Assembly: GCA_036897625.1 (NCBI GenBank)
Contig: JAYMTA010001272.1
Location: forward strand, 1 to 20,822
Source: Pelargonium cotyledonis
Taxonomy: Eukaryota > Streptophyta > Magnoliopsida > Geraniales > Geraniaceae
Direction: 5' to 3'
DNA length: 20,822 bases
Below the pieces are notes generated by a model. The model worked only from the letters and a program-made list of their open reading frames with translations, was not told where the DNA came from and searched no databases. A program made the translations under genes and the position numbers. This document shows positions 8,967 through 20,196 of this stretch, piece by piece (positions within the stretch are counted from its first letter, which is position 1; every line of letters begins with the position of its first letter).

Positions 8967-9660
8967 TTAGGCATCAACATACACCAATTTGAAAATAAAA
9001 GGCGGCCCAAACTGACCCAACCAACAATCCAACTCAACCGACCTAGATGATCTTGCCAAGACATGTGCCACACAATTAGCTGATCTCCTAACAAAGGAAA
9101 ATTGAATACTTGCATAATAATTAGATAAATCTAGGATATCATGTATAATCAGATCACATGTACTATTGTCCTCCCCTCTAGTATAGATTGTTTCAATAAT
9201 TGGCAACGAATCAGACTCGACGATAACTTCAAGCCAACTCCTATCGCGGATCTATGACAAAGTTTCACAGATCGCCATTGTATCCACCGCCCTAGCATCT
9301 GAAAGCCCATCCCAACCTCTTCAGTTGCCATTCCGAAATCGGCCCATCCAACACCTAACCACCCAACAGGCACCCTCTGGACCATGATCCTCAAATCGGG
9401 CTCCATCACAATTAATTTTAACAATACATGACGGTGGCCGAACCTAGCAAGCAATTCCTACACCATCAGAGACCTACAACGTTATCGGAGGAGCCACCGC
9501 CTCAACTGACACAGTCGGCCTAGTTGGACTTACCTTCTTGCTAACCTCTGACATAGACGATTTCCATCCTTCCCACATTGAACCAGCCAACTGCTCCACT
9601 TCGATGGCCTCCATCCACTTATTATGCCTATCTCGGGCCGTTTTGAATTTATTAACATTT
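8967..9660 (-). mobile_element. Decayed LINE-type RNase H-like fragment (RVT_3)
   Basis: On the minus strand several frames together spell an RNase H-like domain of the kind found at the end of plant non-LTR retrotransposons. VKINCDGARFEDHG (around 9420) carries the first catalytic Asp. DARAVDTMAICETLS lies around 9300-9250. SWLEVIVESDSLPIIETI around 9230-9170 carries another Asp. The end is SFVRRSANCVAHVLARSS (about 9090-9040). Frameshifts and a TAG near 9250 break the reading frame, so it is a relic. A 60-codon open stretch upstream (from about 9660, KTARDRHNKWMEAIEVEQLA) may be linker sequence of the same element. No reverse transcriptase or poly-A tail is visible. Confidence 0.7.
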
Positions 9661-9983
9661 GCCTATCAAAAAAAGAAATTGGATGTGTACGGTTGAAAAC
9701 AGGGTGTTATGTTATGGTTGATTCGATTCAGGTTAAACAAAAAATAACTTGGTTTAGATTTTGTATTTGCTAACATTTAGAAGTACGATTGATATATTTT
9801 TTTTTATGGGGAAGAATAAAGTGTAATTTACGGTTTTACCCTCTACTTTTTTCTTTGGATTTTAGGATACAAATTAAAATGAGCACAAAGGGTTTTAATT
9901 GACCCATTTCATTTTCCTCAGTTCATCGTGGAGTAGCTGATACAAGGGAAAAGCAGGCAGGGCAGGCCACGATTTGTTCTCAG
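9661..9983 (+). promoter_or_regulatory. TAF15b upstream region and probable first 5' UTR exon
   Basis: AT-rich promoter-like sequence passes at about 9910 into a GC-richer leader that ends at TTCTCAG|GTCAGT (9983/9984), a good splice donor. I infer a non-coding first exon of the TAF15b gene. The transcription start is not identifiable. Confidence 0.4.
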
Positions 9984-10669
9984 GTCAGTTGCTAATCCAA
10001 ACCGCACCCTTTACTTTTATCCAGATCTGCATTTCTTTTCCCTCACAATCCATACAATTTTCCTGGAAACCAAACAAGGCTAAGACCGTTCCCTCGGTAA
10101 TTATTTCTGGTTGGCGGTGTAATTTCAATTTCAATTGCTCATAGTTGCTGTACTGTTAACGATTTTAGCAACAGCTACAACCATGACACTTAGCTATGAA
10201 ACCATTTAGCTTTTCTTATCTGTAAAACCGATAGAAGACGGCGATGATCGATTCTGTTTGCTTTTCCGAATTTTTGCTGCGCCTAGATAAATGTTTGGCT
10301 ATTCTTGTAACTTTTGATAATCTTTACTCTTAATATGGTATCTGATGAGTTGTATATGAAAATATTTGTTGAAGTTCGAATTCATCAGTGTCAAGAGTGC
10401 CTGTATAAGGAGTATTATTGAATTTTGTGTCTTTGAGAATTGAGATATATAGTGCTACTCCGCTGAGTTGTCTGTTCTATTTGACCCGTGGGTTTCGTCT
10501 AATGCCATTTTTTTCATGCAGTTTGTGCTGTGCTTAAGTTTTCTAATCATTGAATTGCTTTCTATTTTATATCATATCATTGCTGTGGTCAGATTGGTTA
10601 AAGCTAAAACCTTGATGCATTGTATGTACGGTTAGGTGTCAATTCTGTTATTTCATGTAATTGGAGCAA
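9984..10669 (+). other. Probable TAF15b leader intron
   Basis: The sequence between the donor at 9984 and the start codon at 10670 is T-rich and intron-like, with no coding feature. Candidate acceptors are TGGTCAG at 10592, GGTTAG at 10635 and TTGGAG at 10666; I cannot choose among them. Confidence 0.4.
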
Positions 10670-13114
10670 ATGTCAAGCTATTCAGGAAAGGGGGTTCCTT
10701 TCAATGGGTCTGTCTACGTGTGTAACTTGCCCCATGGAACTGATGAGAATATGTTGGCTGAATATTTTGGCACTATTGGATTGCTAAAGGTAGGCAGTCT
10801 AACCAGGTATTTTTAAAACTTAAATGTTGCTGCTTGTTTATGTTTACCTATGATTTGGAATGATCACTGTTTGTGCTGAAAGGGCTCTTTTGTTTCCCGT
10901 GTTTGTTTATGTCCATGGCCTACACTTAACAGAAAGATAAGCGAACTGGGCGCCCAAAAATATGGTTATACCATGATAAAGTTACTGATGAGCCAAAGGG
11001 AGATGCCACAGTTACATATGAAGATCCACATGCTGCGGTAGCTGCTGTTGAATGGTTCAACAATAAGGATTTTCATGGGAGTATAATTGGAGTTTTTATT
11101 GCGGAGTCAAAAAGCAAAGATGACCTGTTGTATAGCTCTGACTTGATGGGAGATCCTACTGTTACTCCTACTGCTACTGCTATTGTTGATACCGGTGGAC
11201 TGGAGGAAATTGCTAGTGATGTGAATGGGGATGGTGGAAAAGGTAGAGGTCGGGGTGATGCTTCAGGAAAAGCATGGCAGCAAGATGGAGATTGGATGTG
11301 TCCAAATACAAGGTCTGTGATGTGAGATTGGTGAGCAGCTCTTTCTTGCTCCTTTGTACCTTTAGTTTTAGTTTTTCAATGTCATTTATGGATATGGCTT
11401 CTCACAATCTATTTGTTAGCAGTTGTGGCAATGTCAATTTTGCATTTCGTGGAGTATGCAACCGTTGTGGAAGTGCTCGGCCAGCTGGAGCCTCAGGTGG
11501 TGGTGGTGGATCTGGCGGTCGTGGTAGGGGTCGTGGTGGCCAGGACTCAGGAGGTCGTGGTGCTGGCAGTCACACAGGACTGTTTGGCCCAAATGATTGG
11601 TCTTGTCCAATGTAAGTGAATACTTTTTTATTTTGTCAATGCAGGTTTTATTTTATTAATGATTGGTCTTGTCCAATATGTTGTGATTGTGTGACGTTCC
11701 TTTTAATATGATATTAGGGTCTTAGGAATCGATTGTATGATACATGTTTTATTTGAGCATCACAGATAGATTTTTGAATTCCATTATGCGTGAAGTTCTG
11801 TGCTACTTAAACTATGCTCTATGGTTGATGTGCTTATAGTGCAAGTATGCTAGTATAGCTATTTATGATTAGTTTGCCTTTTGTTTTACAACATGTAATG
11901 CACATAATATTATGTTGTGCTAAATTTGCTTACAGCAGCTACTATGGGATTTAGCACGTGTGTGTTAGAGATGCATAGCTGGGACAATAGCCACATATTC
12001 TCATTACTCATATTGCTCACTACGCTTTTATTTTATCAGGTGTGCAAATATCAACTGGGCTAAGCGATTAAAATGCAATATTTGCAACACCAATAAACCT
12101 GGTCACAATGAGGGTGGTGTGAGGTACTGCATGTTCTGAATTCTCAAATTGAGTATGTGCTTTATGTTAAATCTTGAAACTCCCTCAGATATCAATTGTA
12201 AAGCTTAATCTGTGTACTATTAGATTTTGTGCTATATTTATGATAGAAAGTGAGCAAACCTGGAGTATAGCACATTAAAATGCTAATTCACTGACTCTTC
12301 CCCACTTTATCTCTTTCATGGCTTTGAATTGATCCTGGTGGACTCTTAATTAAATTGAAAAGCTTCTGAAGAACTTGTAATATTGACAAATGACACATGG
12401 GAACAATAAAATATGTTATTATTAAACAGAGGAGGACGCGGTGGAGGGTACAAAGAGCTTGATGAAGAAGAACTAGAGGAGACTAAGCGACGCCGACGTG
12501 AGGCTGAAGAAGTAAGATTTACGTGCAGTAGCATTACTTGGAATTGTATGATACTTTCTGGCTTATTTGTATTCCATATCTATTGCAGGATGATGGTGAA
12601 TTGTATGACGAGTTTGGCAATCTCAAGAAAAAGTTTCGTGTCAAAACACAGCAAGCTGAACTTGGTCAGGTGCTTCCAGGTTCTGGACGTGCAGGATGGG
12701 AGGTTGAAGAACTAGGTATTGTGTCTATTTTTTTTTTTTTTCTTTCAAATGTTACTTTGCATGAGATAAATTGATTCACAAGCTGAGTTCAAATAGATGA
12801 TCTTTTCTAGTATAGGTTGCTGTGTTTCATGATAACTGGTCATAGGCTTCTCAACATGTCTCTTGACATAGTGCCACTCCTATCTTTTAGCTAGGTTTTG
12901 TTTTTGAGGGTTCATCCTTTTAGTGTATTAAGAGCTATATGTTCTATTAAAGATCTATTTAGGGAAGGACCTTAACAGTGGGTGCTATTCCTAGTTAAAA
13001 ATTCACCATATATATTTGCTGGATGTCAATTGCTATCACTTTTAGTTTTTTGTAGATGAGAATTACACTGTTAAATTTTGATGTTTGTTTTGAAGAAAGT
13101 GACTAGTCAGAATG

Positions 13115-13156
<42 letters not shown>

Positions 13157-14718
13157 CTTTTTATTAGATGATGCTAGTTCAACATTCTAGAGTTGACATT
13201 GTCTTCATAATGCTAAACATTAGTGCACAAAGACTAAGTTGGTCAGGTTGTTTTTAGGTTTATCAACCCAACTTCACCCTAAACCTCGGTTTTAAAAATT
13301 TCCATCTGTTGAATGAAAGCAGTCCTAAGATCGAAGTGATTGTAGTGTTCCTCACCTCACCTCCTCTTTTCCTTTGTCTTCCTTTTTAGCAGATGACACT
13401 CATATTAATATTGTTGATATATAAAATTATGTCAATCAGTCAATCTATATATTCTTATTTTAAAAATCCTTTTATACTGCTAATTAGTCACATAAAATGG
13501 AAAGTTTATAGTTCTAATATGCTATCAGTCATTTGCTTGATGCTTCCTTAATGTTGCAAGATAGCCTTGTTACAAGACTTTCTACCACCTCATTAAGTTT
13601 TGAATTTACTAAGGGTGTAATCGATCCTAAATTTGCCAAGGGTGGTCTCAACTTGAAGAAATTGACTTGGCTCAAGCTCAAAACAAGGCTACGAAACCAA
13701 GCTTGAGCTTGGATTGATGAAAAGCAATCCATTTGGAGCTCAACTTGATTCAGCTTGTTTCAGTTCTTTGGTAAATAACTTTTTATCTTAAAAAAATTAG
13801 ACAATCATCCATTCATGTCTTTTGAATTCCACAAGTAATAACTGGGTCACAATATTATATAACCAAATGTTATATGATAAACAGCTTTTAAAGCAACACA
13901 GTTCATTATATAGCATTTAACATTTTTTGGTGACATACTGCAAGCATCTAGTTACATAACCAAATCCATAAACAAAAGTTGAGGGGGAAGCGGGCAAGTT
14001 TTTCTTGGACGGTCTGAGACCCAAGGAGGAAATTTAGGTGAGAGAAATATGACACACACACACACGCACTTGAGTAAAAAAGTATACATTGAATTATATT
14101 GACTATAATGTATATTGAGGAGTAAATCAAGAGTGATCATTCTGGCTTGCAAGCCTAGGGTTCAAGCTCGTCTATTATTAAAGGAGTTTAATCTTAAGCT
14201 TGAGTTTGGGTCTAGCTCCATTATAACGATCCCAAGGTAAGCATCTTGGTAAAGGCTCGACAGGCCTAAACGTTATTTGTTACCTGTATGTGGGTTGTTC
14301 TTGTTTCCATTTCTCAAGCTGTGTATAGAGTCCCCAATATTGACAGCTTGTGATCTGAAAAGAAAGTATCAATAACTGTCCAGTGGTTCTCTGCTCATTC
14401 AAGAAGCAGTGCGAGACATATTCAAAAAATTAATAATATCATTCAGAATTGTTGTCATTGTTGGGTTCAAATCTAGACTATTTACTTGTTTATCAAATGG
14501 CAGGTGTAATTGACAGAGATGGGCGAGAGAGAAGCAGAGACCGAGGAAGGGAACGAGATGACAGAGATAATAGCAGGAACAAAGGACGAGACGACAGACG
14601 CCGGAGCCGAAGTAGGGAAAGGGACAGGGGTAAAGATCGATACCGTGATTATGATTACGATAGAGAATACAGGAGAGACAGGGACCACGATCGGGAGAGG
14701 AGCAGGTACCGTTACTGA
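10670..14718 (+). CDS. TAF15B: TAF15b-like RRM / RanBP2 zinc-finger protein
   Basis: Plant homologue of the FET-family TAF15, a nuclear RNA/DNA-binding TFIID-associated protein; Arabidopsis TAF15b is linked to FLC repression (autonomous flowering) and immunity. Seven coding exons: 10670-10789, 10933-11312, 11423-11611, 12040-12123, 12430-12511, 12589-12715, 14504-14718 (TGA). All junctions are GT..AG with matching phases; 1197 nt, 398 residues. Domains: RRM at about 14-99, with RNP2 VYVCNL and RNP1 KGDATVTY. RanBP2 finger 1 is W161-x-C163-x4-C168-x10-C179-x2-C182, spanning the exon 2/3 junction. An RGG/Gly-rich spacer follows. Finger 2 is W226-x-C228-x2-C231-x10-C242-x2-C245, spanning exons 3/4. 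Then come GRGGGYKELDEEELEETKRRRREAEE, LYDEFGNLKKKFR and an Arg/Asp/Ser tail (about 330-398). The start ATG gives MSSYSGKGVPFNGSVYV, as in relatives. No lesions seen. Confidence 0.93.
11592..11677 (+). repeat. 20-nt exon-end sequence copied into the following intron
   Basis: AATGATTGGTCTTGTCCAAT occurs exactly at 11592-11611, the last 20 bases of TAF15b exon 3, and again at 11658-11677 inside the intron. The identity ends at the splice junction: copy 1 is followed by GTAAGT and copy 2 by ATG, so copy 2 is not a donor. The repeats are 66 bases apart. Confidence 0.85.
13117..13153. repeat. (TC)n microsatellite
   Basis: An uninterrupted TC dinucleotide run of about 18 units inside the last TAF15b intron. 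It is likely length-polymorphic. Confidence 0.95.
14052..14065. repeat. Short (AC)n run
   Basis: Seven AC units in the last TAF15b intron. Confidence 0.8.
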
Positions 14719-16466
14719 GCATGGGAGGCGAGTATCTAACTGTTGGTTTGGTTATTTTGACTGGCCCTTTTGGGAGCAATGTTTGATTTTAAGTTGAGTT
14801 TTCTCGGCTTTTCCATCAAGTACTCTGAATTTGCATGATTTGTAGGAGAGTTTTGAGTAACTTTCAACTCTTCATTTTTGTTGCCGCACAAGTTCAGGCC
14901 TCTTCGGTGTTGGCAACTTCCCTTGGATTCATTGGAATTTTAACTCTTTTCGTATTTCATGAGAATGTCCGGGAAATAGTAGATTTAGAAAGACCAAGTT
15001 GATGTTGAAATTTTAGTTTGTATTGTTTCTTTGTGAGGCCTCTCTTTGAGTTGACTTGTCTAGGAGGTCACATGTTAGTGTTGTTTACTCCTACATCCCC
15101 TACTCAGCACGGCAATGGATCAATTTATAATCAAATTGGAAGCTACATACATATGCTATATGAAAAAAAAATTAAATATGCTATATTTTTAATGACTAGT
15201 CTACAATATATAGGGCTAACATAGGTTGTTGCAAATTGCAATTGAGAAATGTGTAACTATAAAACTTTTTGTGTTGCTAATTTCAGTATTGGTACCAACA
15301 ACCACTTGGGTAGTGGTAAAAAATGTTTGGTTCTTTCGATATTTCATGTTCGAGTTTCTATTCAAGTGTTAGTATTGTCGATAAGAAAAGAGTGCAAATT
15401 GGTCAAGACATGTTGGGTCAAATGGTTAATACCACTTTGAATTTCCTTTAGGTCTCAAGTTTGAGCTTTTTTGTCGATGGTATGAGGCTGCATTTGTGGG
15501 GTGGGATTTAGGGTGACGCCTTTTTTAAAAGTGAAAAACATTATTATTTCGAGTACGATGTTCATGCAAATTGAGTTAAAAACATATTTTAAATAAAATG
15601 AAGAATATGTAGGGTTTGTCTGGGTCCCAATCATCACATGTCCCTAAAATGAAACTCTCATGTGGATCCAAAATGAAGCAAATGGAGTATGGACCCACCT
15701 AAATAGATTGCATACACATGCATGACAAGAGAGAATAACAAAACAATACATACAGTGAAAGCTAGGGCTTCTTGCTTGACCAGCCAGAGCCTGTCTCTTA
15801 TCATCTATCATCACACAAACTCAACTGTACATTATCTTATTTATTCTATTTCTTGGTACCAACTTGCATTCTTCTTTTTTTTTCTTTTTGGTTAAACCAT
15901 CACTTGATTGTTTAGACAAAGACAAAAAGGACATTTTTTAACTATTTATGCTTCAAACAATCTCCAATGCCTCACATATATATTCAACATTTAATTAGAG
16001 CCTGGTTGATAATGCTTTTTATTTCTTTACATGTTTGATCAAGTACGCGACTTTAAGAAAAATTTTTTGCACGACCATTTAAAGCGAATTAGTTAAATCG
16101 ATTTAACTAGTTAAAACATGATTGATATGATAAAAATTACTTAGTTTATTGAGAGTGGCCATAGATAATTACATTATGAATCTCATTAACCATTTTAATG
16201 GAAGATTCACGGACTTTAAAATGGAAATCATGACATTACAAATAGCACCACCAAGAAAATCTAAAAGTTTCAGTAAAGTCGGTCCAATAAATAAATCTCA
16301 CAAAATATCAAACCAGGCAGGGAATTCCCCAGAAATTAGCTCACTGAAAATCATGCCAACAAGGCAACAACAGTTAAAAAAAAAACAATAAATTGATTCC
16401 ATTTCTTGTTCAACATTTCAATCAAGCAACAGACAATACTTCCCATATTTTAAGCATATTGTTCTG
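14719..16466. other. Spacer between TAF15b and the NPH3 gene
   Basis: The first few hundred bases are probably TAF15b 3' UTR. The rest is AT-rich, with a weak SINE-like patch (15301-15560). The part nearest the NPH3 gene (about 15600-16466) is presumably its promoter. Open frames in the region show no recognisable domain. Confidence 0.6.
15301..15560 (+). mobile_element. Possible degenerate tRNA-related SINE
   Basis: ACCACTTGGGTAGTGGT (15301-15317) is a 6-bp stem with a 5-base loop, followed by TGTTCGAGTTTC about 30 bases on. A second similar pair, TGGGTCAAATGGTTAATACC and AGGTCTCAAGTTTGAGC, occurs at about 15414-15467. These resemble A-box/B-box pairs of plant SINE-like repeats, but the matches are loose and no tail or target duplication is clear. 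Confidence 0.3.
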
Positions 16467-16475
16467 TATATATAA
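16467..16475 (+). promoter_or_regulatory. TATA box of the NPH3-type gene
   Basis: TATATATAA lies 42 bases before the ATG at 16517. CT-rich sequence (CACTCTCTTTCCTTCACC) follows, as at many plant transcription starts. This implies a very short 5' UTR. Confidence 0.6.
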
Positions 16476-16516
16476 CACACTCTCTTTCCTTCACCATTTT
16501 CCCAGCAAAAACAGCC

Positions 16517-19085
16517 ATGCCACAGTCCTGTGATCTCAAAATCCACGTCAATGGCCACGAAACATTCTTCTTGAATGAGGTATATATGTATAAATATATA
16601 TTAATTTAACAATCGTTTTTTTGATTCCATTAATGGTGATCAATTTTCTTGAGTTTTGCAGAAGATTGTGGCTACATATTCAGGAGGCATAAAGAAGATG
16701 ATCAAGAAAGAGAAGAGAAGAGACCAGCAGATAAAAAGTTCAGGTCTTGAGCTCCATGGCTTCCCTGGAGGACCAGAAGGTTTTGAGCTGGCTTCAAGAT
16801 TCTGTCACAGCCATGGAAACATCAGGATCACAGTTTCAAATGTCTCTCTCCTCCATTGCTGTGCTCTGTTTCTTGACATGACAGAGAAGCTCTCTCCCTG
16901 CAATCTCTTGCAGCAAACAGAGGATTTTCTTGAAGGAATCTTCTACTGGTCCTGGAGTGACATCATGGTCTGCCTCAAGAGCTGTGAGCCATGCTTTGAA
17001 TATGCAGATTCTTCAACATGTCTTGTACAGAAACTGGTCTCTGCTCTTTTAGCCAAGATTGCTCAGAACTCGGACTCGAGCTTCGTCGCTTCGTCTTCCT
17101 CGTCGTCTTCTTCCCCAGAGACCCCTGAATCAATCAAGCCAGGTGCTTCAAAATGGTGGTTCAGTGAATTGACCATTTTGCCACCAATCATTGTAGATAA
17201 AATCATCAAGACAATGGGGGGTTTTGGTACTGACATCAACAACAACAACAACAACAACAGCTTGGTCCTCACAAAGTTTCTCCTCCATTACCTCAAAACT
17301 GCTGCTCAGAAAAAAGGTGGTTTGAGTCAAAAATCTGAGTATGGTAAGCTTGCAGACACAGCTGTTCAAGGAGTCATTTTGGTGGGCAAAACTGGGTTTT
17401 CTTGCAGAGGGCTTTTCTGGGTTCTGAGAGTTTTGTCTGGTTTGGGTCTGAGCAGAGATTGCAGAGCTGGGCTTGAGAGGCTCATTGGGGAGGTTCTTGA
17501 TCAGGCAACACTTGATGACTTGCTGGTCTGTGGACATGACAGAGGTGGTGTTTATGATGTGAACCTTGTGGTGAGATTGTTGAAGCTGTTTGTTCACAGT
17601 GATGGAGCTTCAGCTCAGAAGATGAAGAAAGTTGGGAGATTGGTTGATAAGTATTTGGGTGAAATAGCACCTGATCAAAACCTCAAGATCTCTAAGTTTC
17701 TTGGGGTTGCAGAGAGCTTGCCAGATTCTGCAAGAAACTGCTTTGATGGGGTCTACAGAGCAATTGACATCTATCTTGAGGTGATTTTCACATACCCTTT
17801 TCTACATTTTTGATTGTTTTGGATAAAGTTTCATTTTTTATTTTGTTTACTACGAACTAATTGGATAAGATATGGAAGTGAAAGCTATTTGCATATGAAC
17901 ATCACTATCCAATCCAGCAAAGAAATGGAAAAAAATGGTGGTGGAGAGGATTTGGGAGGCTGAGAATGAGAAACCGACATTGCTCAATTGTTTTATGGCC
18001 TATATGTTTTGTCATCTTCCTTGTTATCTTTCTGTTTTTTGGTTTCTTTTCATTTCATTTCATGTCTCATGTGATTCATGGTCTCACACTACTTGATGCC
18101 TCTAGCAATCAAATCTTTGATTGTCATTGTCATAGGAAAAGATTAAGGGCTTGTTCGGGAGCACCGTCACAACTTCTGCAACCTCCTTTCGGGTCAATCA
18201 CCTAGAAAATAGAGTCAACTCACATACCCTAATTCGTTTGCCCGAAATAAAAAATAGGCAACAAATCTTTCATCCAAAATCTCTTGCACAACTCTTAGGC
18301 GAGTTAAGTATCATGTGGGAGCTCTATCTTCGAGGTTAAATTTCATCACCGCCATTTATCTGTGTTGAAAATGAATTAGTCAAGAAACGACAGTCGACTA
18401 CATTCATATGTTTGATGGTCGACCACATTGTCTATATTTGCAGTTAGACGATCGACCACACCCATCAATAGACTAACTAATTTTTTCCTACCCAAGGTTA
18501 TTTTTGTCATTATAGGTTTAGTGAAGCAAACACTGTTATAGTTGGTACATCTAAAACTTTATACCAACTATAATTCAGTAACTGTTTTGTTTTGTAATCC
18601 TAATTAGCAGATACAATGTTGTAATGTTATTGAATTTTGTATTGCAGTCTCATCCCAATCTTTCGTGGGAGGATCGATCGAGGTTGTGCCGGTGCCTGAG
18701 CTACTCGAAGCTGACACTGGAAGCATGTAAAGACCTGGCAAAGAACCCAAGAATACCACCAAGAGTAGCTGTTGAAGCACTCAAGTCCCAGCCATCCAAG
18801 CTACCAGCAGCACAAGAGAGTGTTGTGATCAATGCTGATAATAATCGCGAGTCGAGCCCGACGTGGAAGAGCTGGAAGGAAGGTGGGATTGTTCTGTACA
18901 AAGGCGTGGACGCAGCAGAGAGCTTTTCGGAGGAGAACGAAGATATGAGACTGAATCTGCAGAGAATGCAATGGAGAGTGAAGCAATTGGAGAAAGTGTG
19001 CAGAGATATGAAGGGTCAGATGTCAAAGATGGTGAAGCACACCACTCCTGCTGTACAAGCTAGAGCTTTGCCTAGGCTCTGCTGA
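16517..19085 (+). CDS. BTB/POZ and NPH3 domain protein, At3g22104 type
   Basis: NPH3-family proteins are plant-specific, often plasma-membrane associated, and act as CUL3 adaptors or phototropin partners; the role of this subclade is not settled. Three exons: 16517-16579 (21 codons), 16662-17780 (373) and 18648-19085 (145 plus TGA); 539 residues. Junctions GAG|GTATAT..TTGCAG|AAG and GAG|GTGATT..TTGCAG|TCT are phase 0. Residues 1 to about 100 form a divergent BTB domain ([31 protein letters not shown]). A Ser-rich linker lies at about 160-172. The NPH3 domain starts near 183 ([19 protein letters not shown]) and ends near 442 (RAIDIYLE, then [38 protein letters not shown]). A coiled coil lies at about 488-522 ([20 protein letters not shown]). 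Exon 2's frame extends two codons into the intron acceptor; the ATG in the small first exon restores a proper BTB start. No lesions seen. Confidence 0.92.
17238..17259 (+). repeat. In-frame (AAC)n microsatellite coding for poly-Asn
   Basis: Seven AAC codons within exon 2 of the NPH3 gene give a poly-Asn run after FGTDI, early in the NPH3 domain. Length changes by whole codons would keep the frame. Confidence 0.9.
17781..18647 (+). other. Second NPH3-gene intron (867 bp)
   Basis: This gene-free stretch is the intron between the NPH3-domain exons. It contains three copies of a short word, RTCGACYACA, at 18393-18402, 18418-18427 and 18451-18460. A T-rich stretch (17966-18090) is open for about 80 codons but shows no known protein character. 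It also has several decoy TTGCAG/TTAGCAG acceptors upstream of the one used. Confidence 0.75.
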
Positions 19086-19436
19086 AACTACCAAAAATAC
19101 TGTATTTTCCGAGCAAATATTTTCCTAGGCACTGTATTTATAATTTTCCGAGACATACTCAATATGATGATGAGTTTGGTGTATTTTTTTTGGCATTGTA
19201 GACACTGCAGTTTTGTGTTGAATGTAAATGAAAAGGGAAAAGTGAATGCATTACATATTGGTAAAGAGTTTGATTTGAAGTTTATTGTACTAAGTCGATG
19301 CCACAAAGAGTTTTTCTCGATGATTCGTGTATTTGTGAAGTTTAGTGCTTCAAACCTCACCATCTAAAGTTCGAGATGGTCGAACACACACGTTAAGAGA
19401 ATAGCGTTGATGCACTGAAATTCATCTCAAGAGTGA

Positions 19437-19770
19437 CAGTAGGAATTACTTTCAGCATATATAGTAGGAGTTACCTTCGACGTGCATGTCTTGGTCCGTG
19501 GCACATGACGTTGGACTTAAAATGGTCACGTGAGTTATACGTGAGCGAGGCATTACAACAGGTGCATTAATTATATTGTGCCTCATATTATGTCTATCTA
19601 TGTCCGATGGTCGCTTGTCCACCTCCTCATACTTTATTTCGTGTATGATCATTTAACGTGAGTCTTGAGTTACACATGTCATGTACTGATTGCCCAAAGA
19701 GCTTATAAACTTTTCTACATTATGTAGTTTTTATTTGAGTTTATAAAAGGTCACACCAATACATATTCTT
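19437..19770 (+). mobile_element. Possible LTR-retrotransposon or related repeat fragment
   Basis: The segment contains wording I associate with dispersed plant LTR-like repeats: GGACTTAAAATGGTCACGTG, TATACGTGAGCGAGGCATTA, and ATTGCCCAAAGAGCTTATAA. It begins with a diverged direct repeat (AGTAGGAATTACTTTCAGC and AGTAGGAGTTACCTTCGAC, 28 bases apart). No TG..CA ends, primer-binding site or coding domain could be placed, so the class is uncertain. Confidence 0.35.
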
Positions 19771-20196
19771 CTCTGATTGCTTAACAAATCAATATAAAAA
19801 TGAAAATAATTGTTTTGTTGCATTGCATAAGTGTCATTAATTTGTTTTCAAATAAAATATGAGAGAATATATCTGGTTGAGAATGAATCCAAGAACCTAA
19901 AATGGCAGCTTCAATCTGGTGGTCTACTGAAACTATTGGCTAAACAAGTTGTAATTAAGAGATCTTCTAATTAAGTTTTTTTAAAGATAATATATGAACA
20001 TGTGACTAATATTAATGCCAAAAATTAATTTGATCTCGTGAATACGATTGATGCATGAACCAGAGATTATTCTTGTCAAACCTACAGTTACATGAATTAA
20101 TATGATTAATTATTAGTTACTTGTAATTTGAGCACTCATTACAAGTACTTTATGTGAGCTAAAGGACTTGTTTATTGCAAATTGAAATCATAGCTC

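Larger units (their letters stand above)
12716..14503 (+). other. Last TAF15b intron (1.8 kb) with microsatellites and repeat remains
   Basis: This gene-free stretch is an intron between CTAG|GTATTG and TGGCAG|GTGTAA. It holds a (TC) microsatellite at 13117-13153 and a short (AC) run at 14052-14065. Two segments are rich in AAGCTTGAGCTTG / CAAGCTC-like words (about 13640-13760 and 14150-14270), wording common in degenerate plant transposons. No independent gene is supported. Confidence 0.7.

Noticed and set aside
13529..13732. 67-codon minus-strand frame in the TAF15b intron
   Set aside because: It falls in repeat-like intron DNA and has no supporting features.
16149..16391. 80-codon plus-strand frame upstream of the NPH3 gene
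   Set aside because: It lies in the promoter region and ends in an A-run. It has low complexity, no domain and no Kozak-like context.
17148..17597. 149-codon minus-strand open frame over the NPH3 exon
   Set aside because: It is a shadow of the sense NPH3 reading frame; its Val and Ser runs are only the complement of the AAC and Ser-codon repeats.
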